DNA of 64,000 bases. It comes from Adiantum capillus-veneris (Eukaryota > Streptophyta > Polypodiopsida > Polypodiales > Pteridaceae). Location of the stretch: contig CM043962.1 in NCBI GenBank assembly GCA_014529385.2, positions 124,910,470-124,974,469 of the forward strand, written 5' to 3'. The notes beneath the pieces are model-generated. The model searched no databases and was not told the DNA's origin. It was given only the letters and a program-made list of their open reading frames with translations. Each line of letters opens with the position of its first letter. Positions within the stretch are counted from its first letter, which is position 1. A program made the position numbers and the translations under genes. This document shows, piece after piece, positions 1-11,700 of this stretch.

Positions 1-42
1 GGTCGTTATAGAGGCGCTGTGTGTGTTTTCATCCCGCTCACA
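1..42 (+). repeat. End of element A 5' LTR
   Basis: Near-identical to the terminal 42 bases of the LTR at 6,426-7,572, with two mismatches seen by eye. It ends in CA immediately before the primer-binding region. Confidence 0.85.
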
Positions 43-46
43 TTCT

Positions 47-64
47 TTTGGTGCCCCCACTGAG
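47..64 (+). other. Primer-binding site of element A
   Basis: TTTGGTGCCCCCACTGAG lies five bases after the LTR end. Element D has almost the same string at the equivalent place (33,000-33,014, opposite strand), which supports it as the conserved minus-strand primer site. I did not identify the tRNA. Confidence 0.65.
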
Positions 65-1084
65 GATCTTCTTCGAGTACTTTCTGCTTCGAGCTTCGGG
101 ATTACAGGTTACAGGTTTCAGATTACAGGTTACAGGTTACAGGTTATAGGGACAGGTACAGGTACAGCTGATTCACACAGGTACAGGTAGCTGGAGTACA
201 GTGATATACTAGCAATGATGTCACTTGTAGTTGTTGTGGGAATGCATCACTTGGCGTCTCTTTGAGCGCATTGTCTGCTGGATTGTACGTTACTTGTGGA
301 AACTGCCATTGTACGCATTTGTGGAGCCATACTTGGTTGTATTTGGCAGTCCCAGCCATTTCTGAGACTTGGTTTGGAAGATAGTCATTTCTGAGACTTG
401 ACTATACGTGATTTGCATTATCCTTCGTGTGAGGGTCGATAGCGTGAGGTTTTTATTGAGCTGGGGGATTCTCAAATGTGGAGATCCTTTCGGTGATACA
501 AGTAGCTGGAGCACCCTTTTCGTGACCTCACCATAGGCTATGCACTAGTGAGTCCTATTTGATGCTCGGGTTCTATTGTTGGCAGTTTATGCATACAGAT
601 ACAGTCGATATTTTGGGTTCTCATTGCTCTACTTCTGGGGAAACTCTGTCAAAATTTTCCCAAGTTATGATGGCTGGTTTTTTGGTATTTTGAGCCATTT
701 ATGCTGTTATGCTGCTGAAATTCTGGCAAAATCAGAGGTTGAGTCAGGTGTGCCTTCTTGGGAGATTCATGGTTGGCTTTAATGGATGATCAAAATGGCC
801 CTCAGTTCACTCCTTTTCATTTAACTCAAAGAATTCAGATTAATGTTCATGTGTCCAGGAAGATCTTTTTCCAGCAGCGCATAGTCTTTATGTTTGGGCC
901 AAGAAGATTGAGAGAGATCCTGGAATGTCCTTTGCCTGTTGTAATTCCGATGATCAACTATGAAAACTCATTTGATGTGCATGTGTTTGTTCTCATCTAA
1001 AGCTCAGCTCCATTGAAGTTTCTAGGGATTGGGTAGTGAAAAGTTTTGGATTCTTCCACGTGTGTTTGAAGGGGTTCTCTAGCC
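65..1084 (+). other. Element A leader with short tandem repeats
   Basis: Untranslated leader between primer site and gag. Positions 103-190 hold a run of diverged 7-mers of the type TTACAGG and 6-mers of the type ACAGGT. Small open frames at 576-1,000 have no recognisable similarity and I do not call them genes. Confidence 0.6.
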
Positions 1085-2407
1085 ATGGCTTTCTCTTATC
1101 CGGAGTTTCATGGAAGAAGTAATGAAGATGTGGAGGACTTTCTGGAAAAGATGGAGGTTGCATGCATTAGCAACCAGATTCATGACCCTACACAAATGTT
1201 ACGCCTTCTCCAAATTTTTTTGAAAAGTGATGCACGAGCTTGGTCCAAAGCATTTGAAGAGGAGTTGCGTATGGCTGATCCACCTATAAGATTGAGTTGG
1301 GACAATCTAAGGCATGAATTCGAAGTGGAGTTTGTGAAGATAGAAGATCCTGACAAGGTGTGGCAAGAACTACAGGCTTTGGTGCAAAAGGAAGGTGAGC
1401 CAGTAGATGCGTACATACGTAAGTTTTCATTGGCATGGGAGCGAATGTGCAAGGCTTTAGCACCACAGGTACCCCCGCCTGACATGATGAAGAAGGACAG
1501 GTTCTTGGCTGGTCTTTGGGAGAATATACGTTGGAGAGTGGAGCTAAAGAAGCCTAGGACATATGAAGATGCACTAGAGGTATCAAGGAACAAAGAGTGG
1601 AAGTTGAGGAAAATGAGCCTGTTAGGGGTGGAGTCTTTGCCAATGAGGTCTGAATTTCAGCCTATAGACTCTTTACAAGGTCGTATGTCAGGGGTTCATC
1701 ATGAACCAGTGGTTCTTGTTACTACTCAGGTTATGCCAGCAGTGGTCACTACAGCAGTGCAAGATGATGGCCTAAGGCAAGACATGAGGCAAGTGGTTGA
1801 TTTGATGAAGAATCTCAACCTAAACATGCTAGGTCAAGTGGGAAATAATCGAGGTCGAGGGCGGTTTGCAAATCAGCCAGGAGGTGAAGAAAGGCCTAGG
1901 AATGGTGTTGGACAAAGCAATGGTAGGTTTTGGAGGCAGACGCCCACATGTTATAATTGTGGAGAGTTGGGTCACATCAGCCCGCAATGTGATAAGCCAC
2001 CAAGGATGGGGGGAGACATGTATCCATTGCCAAGACAGGTGCTAACTAGGTCAAATGATTATGGCATCGAAATTAAGGGAGACGAAGGAACCAGTGGACT
2101 GACCCAGGAGGAAAAGGGAAAGACAACAGTGCTAAGTGTAGTCACCTTGAAGAAGGCATCAAAGCTAGAGGATACATTAGTGATGCCTATTGGGAAGAGG
2201 ACCACAAAGGATAAGGAAGGAAGAAGTGCCCCAGATCCTAGTAAGAAGAAAGGAAAGAGCCATGAAGGCGAGGATGTCAAGGCCAAGAGGAAAAGGAGAG
2301 CTCGTCGAAAGTTTCATGTTTTAGATTTTCCACTAGGGGATGGGCAATTAAGCTATGACTTGAAGGAGGATCTGACGAGCAGGAAGGCAGATGTTACTTT
2401 TGGGTAG
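1085..2407 (+). CDS. gag: Gag of element A
   Basis: A 440-residue Gag. The N-terminal half is the retrotransposon capsid-like domain (FLEKMEVAC near residue 20, then W and L-rich helices). A CCHC zinc knuckle, CYNCGELGHISPQC, occupies residues 289-302. A Lys/Arg-rich tail (about 385-425) could bind nucleic acid or act as a nuclear signal. It packages element RNA in cytoplasmic particles. The start is the ATG at 1,085, where similarity to the Gag of element D begins. The stop is a UAG, and nine bases later the same frame opens into protease-RT, so Gag and Pol are separated by one in-frame stop and no frameshift. Confidence 0.85.
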   Translation: MAFSYPEFHGRSNEDVEDFLEKMEVACISNQIHDPTQMLRLLQIFLKSDARAWSKAFEEELRMADPPIRLSWDNLRHEFEVEFVKIEDPDKVWQELQALVQKEGEPVDAYIRKFSLAWERMCKALAPQVPPPDMMKKDRFLAGLWENIRWRVELKKPRTYEDALEVSRNKEWKLRKMSLLGVESLPMRSEFQPIDSLQGRMSGVHHEPVVLVTTQVMPAVVTTAVQDDGLRQDMRQVVDLMKNLNLNMLGQVGNNRGRGRFANQPGGEERPRNGVGQSNGRFWRQTPTCYNCGELGHISPQCDKPPRMGGDMYPLPRQVLTRSNDYGIEIKGDEGTSGLTQEEKGKTTVLSVVTLKKASKLEDTLVMPIGKRTTKDKEGRSAPDPSKKKGKSHEGEDVKAKRKRRARRKFHVLDFPLGDGQLSYDLKEDLTSRKADVTFG

Positions 2408-2416
2408 CTTATAGAG

Positions 2417-3850
2417 ATGGTGCCTAAGCTAAAGCGACAGTGGAAGAGGATGGTTAACCCAATGGAGAAAGAGCTAGAGAGAGGTTCAGTGAAGGTGTTG
2501 GCAATGGATGAGCTACCAGACATTTATCCAATAGTAGATGTGTGGCATAAAAGGAAAAATTTGGGACAAGGTTACGTGGATGGCGGAGCCCAAATATGCG
2601 TCATAACACACTCATGCGTTGAGAAGATGGGTCTCACAGTGGCTGGGGTGTCAGGTTTTCAGATCAGATTGGCAAACCATCAAAAAGTAAAATGCTTGGG
2701 TGTTGTAAAGAGCTTAGAAGTGGAGGCATATGATGCAAAGGCAGTGGTTGATTTTCATGTGATGCCAGCAGGGTTGGGAGCATATCCTATTATACTGGGC
2801 AGACCATGGTTACGTGCAGTGGGAGCTGTTCAAAATTGGCGACATGGTACGATTAGTCTCTATGGAAAGACAGGTACCAAGAAGCTTTATAATATGGACA
2901 CAAGGAAACCATTAGAGGAGCTTTATGAAGATGAGGATGAGTCTAGTGATGAAGGCTCTTCCACGGTGACAGATGAGGACAGTGATAGCACTACCAGCAG
3001 TGATGAGGATGCTGATGTTGCATTTCTTTTGATGGATAAAGAAATCCAGGAGTGTGGTTTAGTCGCATTTGCGAATGAGGTTGAAGATGAAAGTGAAGGG
3101 CCTTATGAAGTGATTGAAGGGCTGATGCAAACCAAGGTTGAGTTGTTAAAGAAGAAGGAATTAATGACGCAAATGATTAGTGGAGACCTCTCAACTATGG
3201 AGAAGGACATATATTTGCACATGCTGGCTAGTTTTCCTAATTTGTTCATTACTTCATATGAAGAGATCAGAGGGTTCAAGGGCAAAGAGATGCATATAGA
3301 GCTGAAAGAAGGTGCTAAGCCAGTGCGGCAAAGGCTAAGAAGGATGGGTCAAGAGCAAATGGAAGCCTTGCGGGTAGAGGTGGACAAGTTATTGAAGGCA
3401 GGGTTCATAGTTCCAGTGGAGACAACAGAATGGGTGAGTCCAGTTGTAGTCAGTCCAAAGAAGGATGGGAAGTGGAGAATTTGTGTGGATTTTAAACCCT
3501 TAAACGCAACCACTAAGAAGAACTCATATCCTCTTCCATTCATCGATCAGATCTTGGATTCAATGGCAGGTTATGAGAGGTACAATGTGTGTGATGGTTT
3601 TTCAGGCTATTTTCAATTGAAGATTGCTCTTAAAGACCGCACAAAGACCACTTTTATTACGCCATGGGGCTGCTATTGCTACACAGTATTTCCATTTGGG
3701 TTGTCAAATGGACCTTCCTTCTATCAAGAGAGAGCGAATTGGGTGTTGGAACCATTCATTGGTAGTTGTGTTAAAGCTTTTATGGATGACTTCTGTGTTT
3801 ATAGCAGTAGGGCTGAACACCATGAGAAGTTGCAGATGGTATTAGCTTGA
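2417..3850 (+). pseudogene. pol: Protease and reverse transcriptase of element A (stop inside RT)
   Basis: Retropepsin begins around residue 50. The active-site triad reads D-G-G (D55), not D-S/T-G, followed by IILGRPWL, the usual flap-to-dimer motif. An acidic Ser/Glu/Asp-rich linker (about 175-205) precedes RT. RT shows WVSPVVVSPKKDGKWRICVDF and the catalytic FMDD at residues 455-458. It makes cDNA from element RNA inside the particle. The frame ends at a TGA (3,848) where homologues have an arginine, consistent with a C-to-T change in CGA. The same frame continues to 3,899, where a TAG follows. Confidence 0.85.
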
Positions 3851-3907
3851 TATGATGAATGTGGAGGAAAACTAAATCCAAAGAAATGTCATATAGCATA
3901 GCCAAGG

Positions 3908-4372
3908 GTGAAGTTATTGGGCCACATGGTGTCAGAAAATGGCATTGAGGCTGATCCAGACAAGGTTAAGTCTATTATTCTTCTTCCATCACCTACGAGT
4001 ACGAAGCAATTGGCAACCTTTATACACAAAGTGAAGTACGTGGCATGGTTTTTTCCATTGTCTTCGCAGCTTCTTTATCCATTACAGAAAGTGGCAAAGC
4101 ATGATCCATTGCAATGGGATGACAAGTGTGAAGAAGCGTTTCAAGAGGTGTTAGGGGGGTTGTCAGCCATGCAGGCTCCTGATTGTGAGAAAGTTTTTTA
4201 TGTAAATCCATCAGTAGGGGATGATGCCATTGGAGCCATGCTATTGCAAAAGGGGAAGGGCAGCCATTATATGAGGTCAGTGTATTGTGCAAGCCGAGTG
4301 AAGTTGGTAGCAGAGAGAAAGTTATCGGAAGTAGAGCTAGTGATGGCCAGTGTAATATTTGCTTGTCGATGA
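3908..4372 (+). pseudogene. pol: RT thumb and start of degenerate RNase H, element A
   Basis: Same frame as the upstream RT. GHMVSENGIEADPDKV is the RT thumb/connection motif. From about 4,190 comes the RT-linked RNase H, but its first catalytic Asp is replaced (VNPS where VDAS is usual), while the Glu of SEVEL remains. It continues past a TGA at 4,370 into the next block, where the third catalytic position is also lost. Loss of this RNase H beside an added one is typical of Tat elements. Confidence 0.75.
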
Positions 4373-4384
4373 TTTCGTCATTAC

Positions 4385-5935
4385 TTGCTACCACGGCCTT
4401 TTGTTTTCTTGACGCGTTATGCCTTTTTGCCACAGTTAATTAATGGTACTAACATGTCAAATGTGGTGAAGAAATGGGTAATTGAGCTGCAAGAGTTTGA
4501 GTTCTCTTTTCTAGTGGAAGATAGTACAAGGGCTACCCTAGCTGATTTGTTGACCTACAAGGAGAATCCCCTTATTGTTAAGGAAGAGGCGGTGAGAAAG
4601 GTAGTTGAAGAAGTGCCACAGATCAGAAATGCACATGTTTTGTTCTTTGATGGTTCATACAGAAAGAGCCACGATGCAGCTTCAGGGGGTATAGCACTTT
4701 ATGATCCAGAGGGGAAGCTAGTATGCAAGAGAGGGTTCAAATTGGATGCGCATAGTAACAATGAGGCTGAATATGCTACATTGGAAGCCGGATTACACAT
4801 TTGCTTGAAGCATGGGGTTCGAAGGTTGAGCATAAAAGGTGATGCCTTGTTAGTGGTGAAGCAAGTGCTGGGTGTGTGGAAGAGAAAGAACACCTCATTG
4901 AAGGAAATGTGCTTCAGAATTAAAGGCCTGTTAAAAAAGTTTGAAGCATGGAGCATCAGACACATTGAACGTGCTCTAAATGGAGAGGCACATGAAGCAG
5001 CTCAAGGCATGATTGGGGAGCTATTCGTGTTGAGGACCACTTTACCTCTTTATCATGGCCGGGAAAGTTTGGCTCAAGAAGAGGAGTTTTTGTTAACAGG
5101 AATCATTCCAAAGGAGATTCAGAAGTCTAAGAAGTATGGCTTTGTGCATAGAGCATACAGGTACAAATTGATTGGTGATGTCTTATACATGAAAGGGGCT
5201 GATCTCGTGTTGAGACGTGTACCTTGGCGGGAGGAGCTTTACAGAGTGTTGGAAGAGAATCATGAAGGAGCATGTGGTGGCCATTTTGCTCTAAAGATCA
5301 CCTTGCATAAGATTTTGCAAGAGGGGTATGTATGGCCTAGTTTGCACAAGGATGTTCACCATTGGTGTAGGTCTTGCAATAGGTGTCAAGCATTTGGGAA
5401 GAGAGTGTTGAAGCCAGAGCTACGAAAAACCATTATGGCGTTTGATGTGTTTGAAAAGTGGGGGATTGATGCAATAGGCCCGTTACCTATCACAAGCAGG
5501 GGCAAAAGCTATATCTTGACGGCAGTGGACTATCTCTCTAGATGGGCAGAGGCTATAGCAGTAAAACAGATCACTGCAAAGGATGTGGCAAAATTTGTGT
5601 ATGATGAAATATGTTGCAAGTTTGGGGTGCCATTAGAGCTACTTTCAGATAAGGGGCCAGGATTTAGAGCTAAACTGCTAGACTTCTTATGCACAAAGAT
5701 GAAGATTAGGCACCAGCATACCACTCCTTATTACCCACAGTGTAATGGCTTAAATGAAAGATTCAATGGTGAGTTGGTACAGATTCTTTCGAAGGTGACA
5801 GAGCACCAAGGAAAGAATTGGGATTTGGAATTGCCTAGTGCATTATGGGCTTACCGTACTTCGGTGAAGACAGGTACAGGGTTTACTCCATTTCATTTGG
5901 TGTATGGAAAAGAAGCACTATTGCTGTGGAAGTAG
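4385..5935 (+). pseudogene. pol: Second (archaeal-type) RNase H and integrase of element A
   Basis: After the tail of the degenerate RNase H (ends near ADLLTYKE), a complete second RNase H starts at FFDGSYRK (about residue 87), with NNEAEY and KGDALLVV giving Asp, Glu and Asp. The fourth acidic position reads AH instead of the usual AD. Integrase follows: an HHCC zinc finger (HEGACGGH to CRSCNRC) and a catalytic triad at D362, D422 and E458, spaced 59 and 35 residues. It inserts cDNA into host chromatin. The frame breaks at 5,935 because of a small indel; a second indel near 5,945 restores it. Confidence 0.85.
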
Positions 5936-6397
5936 AGTTTCCTGCGGTCTAGTGATGCATTCAAAGAGAGGCTCTTGCAGTTACAAGAGGTCCAGTTGGA
6001 TAGGATGACCGCATTGGAGCATTATGGGCAGATGCAGGATAAGGCTTTGGCAAAGATAAATGAAAAGGTTAAAAGTAAGGGTATCAAGAAACATGACTTG
6101 GTTTTGCACTACAATAGTAAGCTGGACAACACCTTCCAAAAGAAGTTTCAAATTAAGTGGGAAGGCCCTTTCAAGGTAGTGGAGTGTTTTCTAAATGGCA
6201 CATATCAGCTGGCTAACCTGGATGGTGTTCTACATAAATCAAGGGTAAATGGGTTGCGTCTTAAATTGTATCATGCTAGATTGATGATGGTGGAGCAAGA
6301 TGAGCTGTCTGTGGATCAAGCAGTGTTGGTGAGGGATGAGGAGACCTGTGATGCGGCGAGTCTCATATCTCTCTTTGCTGCTGCTAATCATGAATGA
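5936..6397 (+). pseudogene. pol: Integrase C-terminal GPF domain, element A
   Basis: Continuation of integrase in the original frame after two compensating indels. The segment KFQIKWEGPFKVVECF carries the GPY/F motif of Ty3 integrase C-termini, used in multimerisation. There is no chromodomain, as expected for Tat elements. It ends with a stop at 6,395-6,397, just before the purine tract. Confidence 0.8.
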
Positions 6398-6399
6398 TC

Positions 6400-6425
6400 T
6401 AGCAGGCTAGGGGATGGGCAAATTA
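6400..6425 (+). other. Polypurine tract of element A
   Basis: AGGCTAGGGGATGGGCAAA lies immediately upstream of the TG that opens the 3' LTR, the expected position for the plus-strand primer. Confidence 0.65.
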
Positions 6426-7361
6426 TGTCAGGAGTTTTTTGGAGCAAGGGATTGCGCATATGTACATACACATGCATGGTGCATCAAATAAAGGATTGCC
6501 CATTTTCCTTAGCCAAGTGGTTATGTGGGGCCCACATGTGTACAGGTAGGACAGGGTGTACATAGTGCATCGATTTTCACTATTACCAGTACTACTGTGT
6601 TTTTCTACAATAATGAGAAGTTTATAGCGCGTAAAACTTCTCAAGGAAGCTATCCGCGGACCGACGACGTGAGGTCAGCAGGTGCGTCAGATGGCATCTA
6701 GTGGCGTCAGGAGGGCGAACGAGGTCAATATTTGCACGCGGATGAGGACGGACACAACGTGGGTGTTTTCTGGTGAGAGTTATGCAGAAAGGTCATCATT
6801 AGGACCACTTTTTGGGGCCACTTCACATGGTGGCGAGATGCATTATTGGGAAAAAGCTGAGTGCCAGGTGTGCGAATGATGCAAAAAGGTGACAATTATG
6901 CACTGCGAGGTCAGTTTTTGGCCTGTTCGGGGTCCGTTTGAGGTCATCTAGAAGGCCAAGGGTGCCCAACTAATAAAGCTAAGTGTGGGAACTGAAAAAA
7001 GGGAGAGAAGACCAGAAAAAACGTGGAGAAGAGAGGAGGAACAGCCGCAGGTGTGTTTTTGCTCATTTTGGAGCCTGTTTTGGCCGTAAACTGCTCATCC
7101 GAGGTCGGATTTGAGCACTTTGACATTGTAGACTGGGGTTTTGGGCCATTCCGGACGCGAAGGAGCTGTCCATTTTTCCAAATTCCTCACTCTTTTTCTG
7201 CTGTTTTTCTGTGTAATCTTCTCTGGTGAGTGAAGCTTCTTCTCCAATTTGTGATTGTATCTGGTATCTTTTACCCATATTGTGTGAGCTGTTTGCCCCA
7301 TTGGTGTTGGCCCAAGCTCATATGTATCTAAACATCAGAAGTTCTCCTCTTTTGAGCTGAG

Positions 7362-7392
<31 letters not shown>

Positions 7393-7572
7393 CTCTGTGT
7401 GGAGTGGGCAAGTGGATAGTCTCTTTCCTCTCACTCCAGAGGTGTGTTCCCTGTCTCGGCCAGGTGTGTTGTGTAAGCCGAGTGGTGCCCCATAGTGTGT
7501 GTGTCTGTATCTTCCCAAGAGTGTGTGTCGGGTCTTTATAGAGGCTCTGTGTGTGTTTTCATCCCGCTCACA
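6426..7572 (+). repeat. 3' LTR of element A
   Basis: 1,147 bp, opens TGTCAGGAG and closes CTCACA. It contains a (GT)n run at 7,366-7,391. The opening matches the start of the element D LTR (TGTCAGGAATTTTTTGG read on the minus strand), placing A and D in related families. The first five bases after it, AACGG (7,573-7,577), should recur just before the missing 5' LTR. Confidence 0.85.
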
Positions 7573-8797
7573 ACGGTATTTGCATGGAGCCGGTCCCCCC
7601 TCCAAAAGGCTTTGTATTATGGTTTCTCCCATCAAGAGACACATTTTACAATACAATTTCTTGTCTTCATTCAATACTAGATAGTGAAATGAAGATGGAA
7701 ACTTCATGCCCTACGCAAAACATTTATCAAACACAACATCAATTCCCTCATGGTCTCAGACCCAAGACCTCACACACCTTCGAAGATGGTGAGAGCTAGC
7801 GGGGTATGAGAGAAGATTGAGAGGAAGAAGGAGTATTCTTACGAGAAAGATGTACATCTCCTCACATAATCACTCATATTAGCATAGCTTAGCTTAATAA
7901 TTAAAATGGTAGAGAAGATGATCATGCATTGAAGCTTGGCTCTTGGTTGGATTTGCATCACAAAGCCAAGAGATGTTGGTGTAGGCCTTCCTTCTCACAA
8001 GCTTGGAGTAGGTGATAAGCTTTCCATTAAATCTTGAGAAGGAGAGAGAGTCTTCTTTATCTCACACATGAGATAGTGTGAGTGTGTGTGTCAATAATGC
8101 CTTGCAAAACTCAGCCCCCTCTCTCTCTTGGTAGACCTCCCTTGCTAATTACTCATGCTAGCATCCTATTGGACCTCCCCAGGCTTAGCCAATGACAATT
8201 GAGCAGCATAAGTGATAGCCTTCTTACATGTGTCCCCGTTTCCCGTTTTGTGAGAGCTTTAGGTAATTTAATAATTCAAATAGACTCTCATTGGACCCTT
8301 TTGCCTCCTGGCCAATAGGAATCAGGCAAGCCATTAGGCTGTTGAATGCTCATTGGTGGACCCCTTGGGAGACTGTCCAATAGTCTTCTAGAGAGCTTAA
8401 TTCTTATTGGTTCTTTTATTAAGTGTTTTTAAATTAATTAAACTAGATTTACTCTAGCCTAATTCTCATTGGTCCACCTCCAAGGCCATCCAATAGGATT
8501 TGACTACACCTTGTGGGCATTTGGGCTAGGGAGCTGACATGTGTCCCTCTTTCCCCTTGTGTACAAAGGGAGGTTGTGTGTGTGTGTATGAGTTTCTCTC
8601 TCATCGCCTACTTGGTGGGCTTGCCCCCTCCTATGTAGGGCTTGATAAAGAATTTTGGGACACACACAAAGAATCCAATTTTCCCTAAAGTTGACCTTTG
8701 GACACGACCTTTGAATTTTGGAACCTTAGCATTTTGGAAGTCTTAATGGGCTGAACCTAAGGTCTTTTAAGCCCATTGTTGCACATAGATCTTGTCA
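7573..8797 (-). repeat. B' : chromovirus-type LTR, reverse orientation, interrupted by element A
   Basis: Reverse-complement similar to the LTR at 28,787-30,419 through most of its length. Its left edge is where element A inserted; the rest of the LTR must lie beyond A. The right end reads CTTGTCA, i.e. TGACAAG on the minus strand. That resembles the family LTR start TGACA joined to sequence about 175 bp further in, so this copy has a deletion or belongs to a subfamily. It carries nine CCAAT/ATTGG pentamers between 8,165 and 8,500. The next five bases, TAATA (8,798-8,802), are the candidate target duplication. Confidence 0.75.
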
Positions 8798-11700
8798 TAA
8801 TAATCTGGCAGACTTTTGAACAATGTCATGGTGCCCATTAGGGTTTTCAACATGTATTCTTATGTTGCTTGGCCTCTCTCTGGAGCTGGAAGCCTGGGAA
8901 AATTTAGCTATGTTGGCCTCTTCTTCAGCAGTGCTTCATGTGCTTGCCACGTCCTTACTCGTGGCACCGGACAAAATGTGGGATCTTTCTGTATGGTCAG
9001 AGGTGCTCTTGTGAACAGAATCAAATATCTTGGATTCTTGTTCAGACAGCTGAGCCTCTACTTCGGGTGGTCTTGATCTGCGCCATCTTCTTGCATATCC
9101 TTGTATAATCTTTCCTTTACCTGCAAGAGTTCTACCTTGATGAGAGGGTATGGCAGGGATTGTTGGTGCCATTGAGCACTGATTTGATTGGGAGTGGGTT
9201 GAGTGACATTGACAGAGTGTAAAACTCTCAAATCCCAATCCATAGCTGCCTTCCACTGCTCATCTACCTCCAAGGCGATCTTCTCCTTCAGTGCATCTTC
9301 TTCAGCCTTTCACAGCTGGACCATCGGCATTGTGTCTTCCTCTGTGATTTGGACTTGAAAATCTTTTCCACCACTCGGCTATGTTGTACACTGTGTCTCA
9401 AAGTCAGCAAATGAGACCGAGGGGATTTCCACTTGGAGCGGCTCTGAAGTGCCTGCTTCTTCCTGTTTGTCCGGATTTCCCTCTTTGAGGAGTTCATTCA
9501 TTCTTTTCAATTCTGAAATTTCCTTCAAGAGCTCCCCTCTCTTTGGACCCGCATGAGTGCCTGGTCTCTGCGTTGTGACTGCTCCAGCTTCAACTCTAGC
9601 TCTAAATCTCTATTTTTCTTTTCAAGTGCTTTATACACTTCATTTGTTCCCTTGATCGAGGCCACGGCTGGACTTTCTCTTAATTGCCGCAAGAAAGTGG
9701 CCTGATCATTAATTCTTTGTTCAAAATATTGCAGAGATGCGGTTGCTACATCTAATTGTACTTGAATCTTCTGAGAGGACAGAGAGGTGGTAAGAAGTTT
9801 GTTTGTCACTTCTGTCAGCTGCTCATCTTTCACTTTGTAGGCATCAGATAACTTAGTCCCTCGCTATCTGATGTCATTCTGCTTCAGTCTTTAGCTCTTG
9901 TACTTGCCTTTGGAGATCAGTGATAGTAGCCATTCTGTCGTCGAGCTCGCCTTGAAGAGCATCGATGACCATTTCTAATTCTTTGGCTTTAGTACTGCGA
10001 TTAAATGCTGCTGAGCGGAGTTTCTCCGTCATGATTTGCATCTGCCTTGCATACTTGTTTACTTGTAGAATGACTTTATCATTGGACTGCCACTCCTCCT
10101 GTCTTGCAAGCTGAGATGTGCCGGCAGCCTCTTGTGTTGCTTCTTGCTGTGTTGTTATTGCTGGTGTTTCTATAGAGATGGTTGATTTTCCTTGGCCATC
10201 CTTAGGTTTTGAAACCTCGGCAGTTGCTGGCTGAGTGGAAATTACTATTGTGGTGTCAACCCTTTCTGGTTCCACAGCTGCAGGCTTTTCTACCTTCTCA
10301 GTCTCGGTTTCTTTCTCATGTGTAGTGGTTTGCTCTTTTTTTGTATCTTGCTCTTTATCAGTTTCATCCGCCTCTTTGTGAGTTTCTTAGGCTATCTCCT
10401 CTGGTGCTGGTTCAAATTCCTTTTCTTCATGTTATTTGGCTTGGTCAGTTTGCTGTGTAGCTTCCGTTTGGTGGGTGAATTCATAATCTCTTTCCTTGTC
10501 AGTCTCGGCTTTCCTTGTCGGGTGAATTCAGAATCTCTTTCCTTGTCGGTCTCGGCTTCTTTAGTGGTTTCTTGGCATGGCGGTGATGATGGTGGAGTAG
10601 GCAGGGGCTGGTCCTGTTGTTCCGGTGGCGGTGAGGTGGGTCGGGGAGATGCCTCGCTTTGCTCTTGAGTTGCTGCTTCCTCAGCTTTCTTGGGCGCTTC
10701 TTCCGCCTCTTTCAGCTTCAAGGCCTCTACCTCTTGGTACATTCTTTCTAAATCATCCTTAGGGTCCTCGGCCTCTTTCCTTGAATGATGTTTTGTTTGA
10801 ACTCCTTTCAAGCCAGTGGGTACCCACTTTTCTAGGTCTTTTCCCTGTGCTTGCCTAGTGCGCTTATACGCCTGTTTTTCTCTTTCAAATCTTGCTTGTT
10901 TCTGCATTGGCTCCTCCTGGTGGGCAACCACAGCTTTCCTCTTCATCTCTTCCCTCATAGCTCTTTTTCTTCGTTGTCAGATCTTTCACTATTGTGCCGC
11001 TCTTATGAGCTGTAATCTGATTCATCACCTGATTTAAACGATCTTTCACCTAATCTTGTAGATCTTGGAGAGGGTTGAGCTGCCAAGATCCATGTGTTCT
11101 GATCCGGGGTAGGTGGTAGCTTGTCGGCCATGCCAATGTCATGATAGGCTATTCTGGTCAATACTTCCGGCACGCCCAAGTATGTTATCTTTCCTTCCTT
11201 CTTGGTGGCCTTCAATGTTGTCAACACATATTGCGCGTGGTCCACAGGTTGTCTAGTGGTTGACTTCAGAACTTGTGTAAAAGTGGTGGCCACGGCGTGA
11301 TTTGGTGTCCTGTACCTTGGTGGCCTTTTCACCAGGAAATAGAAATGTTGATGGTACAGACGGGTTGGATCTTCCACCTGCTTGTGGATGAGATCGGAAA
11401 ATGTAGCCGCAACTGTTTCCTTTGTAAATGTGCCCGCTATTTTCCTATCTCTTGTCCACATGGTCATCCCTTCAGTGGGCAATCTGAGTGTCTCTGCCAT
11501 TATTTCCTTTGTAATTACAACCTCGACCTTGTTTCCTTGGTTGTCTGAGATTTGGTCAGTTCCGTCTTCCTTGATGGTGGACAAAAGCTTGTAAGCTTTC
11601 TAAAAGTCTACTCCATAGGGCTCTTGTTCATAGAAGTGTCGGAGTCCCAACCTGCGGTTAGCCTCTTTGGTTTCTGGCTTTGCAGCTACATCGTAGACCT

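Larger units (their letters stand above)
1..7572 (+). mobile_element. Element A: Tat-like Ty3/gypsy LTR retrotransposon, 5' LTR cut by the window edge
   Basis: Seen: the last 42 bases of the 5' LTR, a primer site, gag, protease, RT, a degenerate RNase H, a second RNase H, integrase, a purine tract and a complete 3' LTR ending in CA. Bases 1-42 match the end of the 3' LTR (about 7,531-7,572). All coding blocks lie in one reading frame, broken by a few stops and one small pair of indels. Two RNase H domains between RT and integrase is the known signature of the plant Tat lineage. The 3' end at 7,572 abuts the inside of a chromovirus LTR, so A inserted into that LTR. Its left target duplication is outside the window. 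Confidence 0.9.

Noticed and set aside
576-1000. Two overlapping small open frames in the leader of element A
   Set aside because: No family resemblance and positioned in a retrotransposon leader; probably chance.
8793-8810. Start of element C read as an LTR terminus (TGTCATAATAATC)
   Set aside because: The coding region of C runs up to this point on the minus strand, and the sequence is better explained as the edge of LTR B' plus target sequence.
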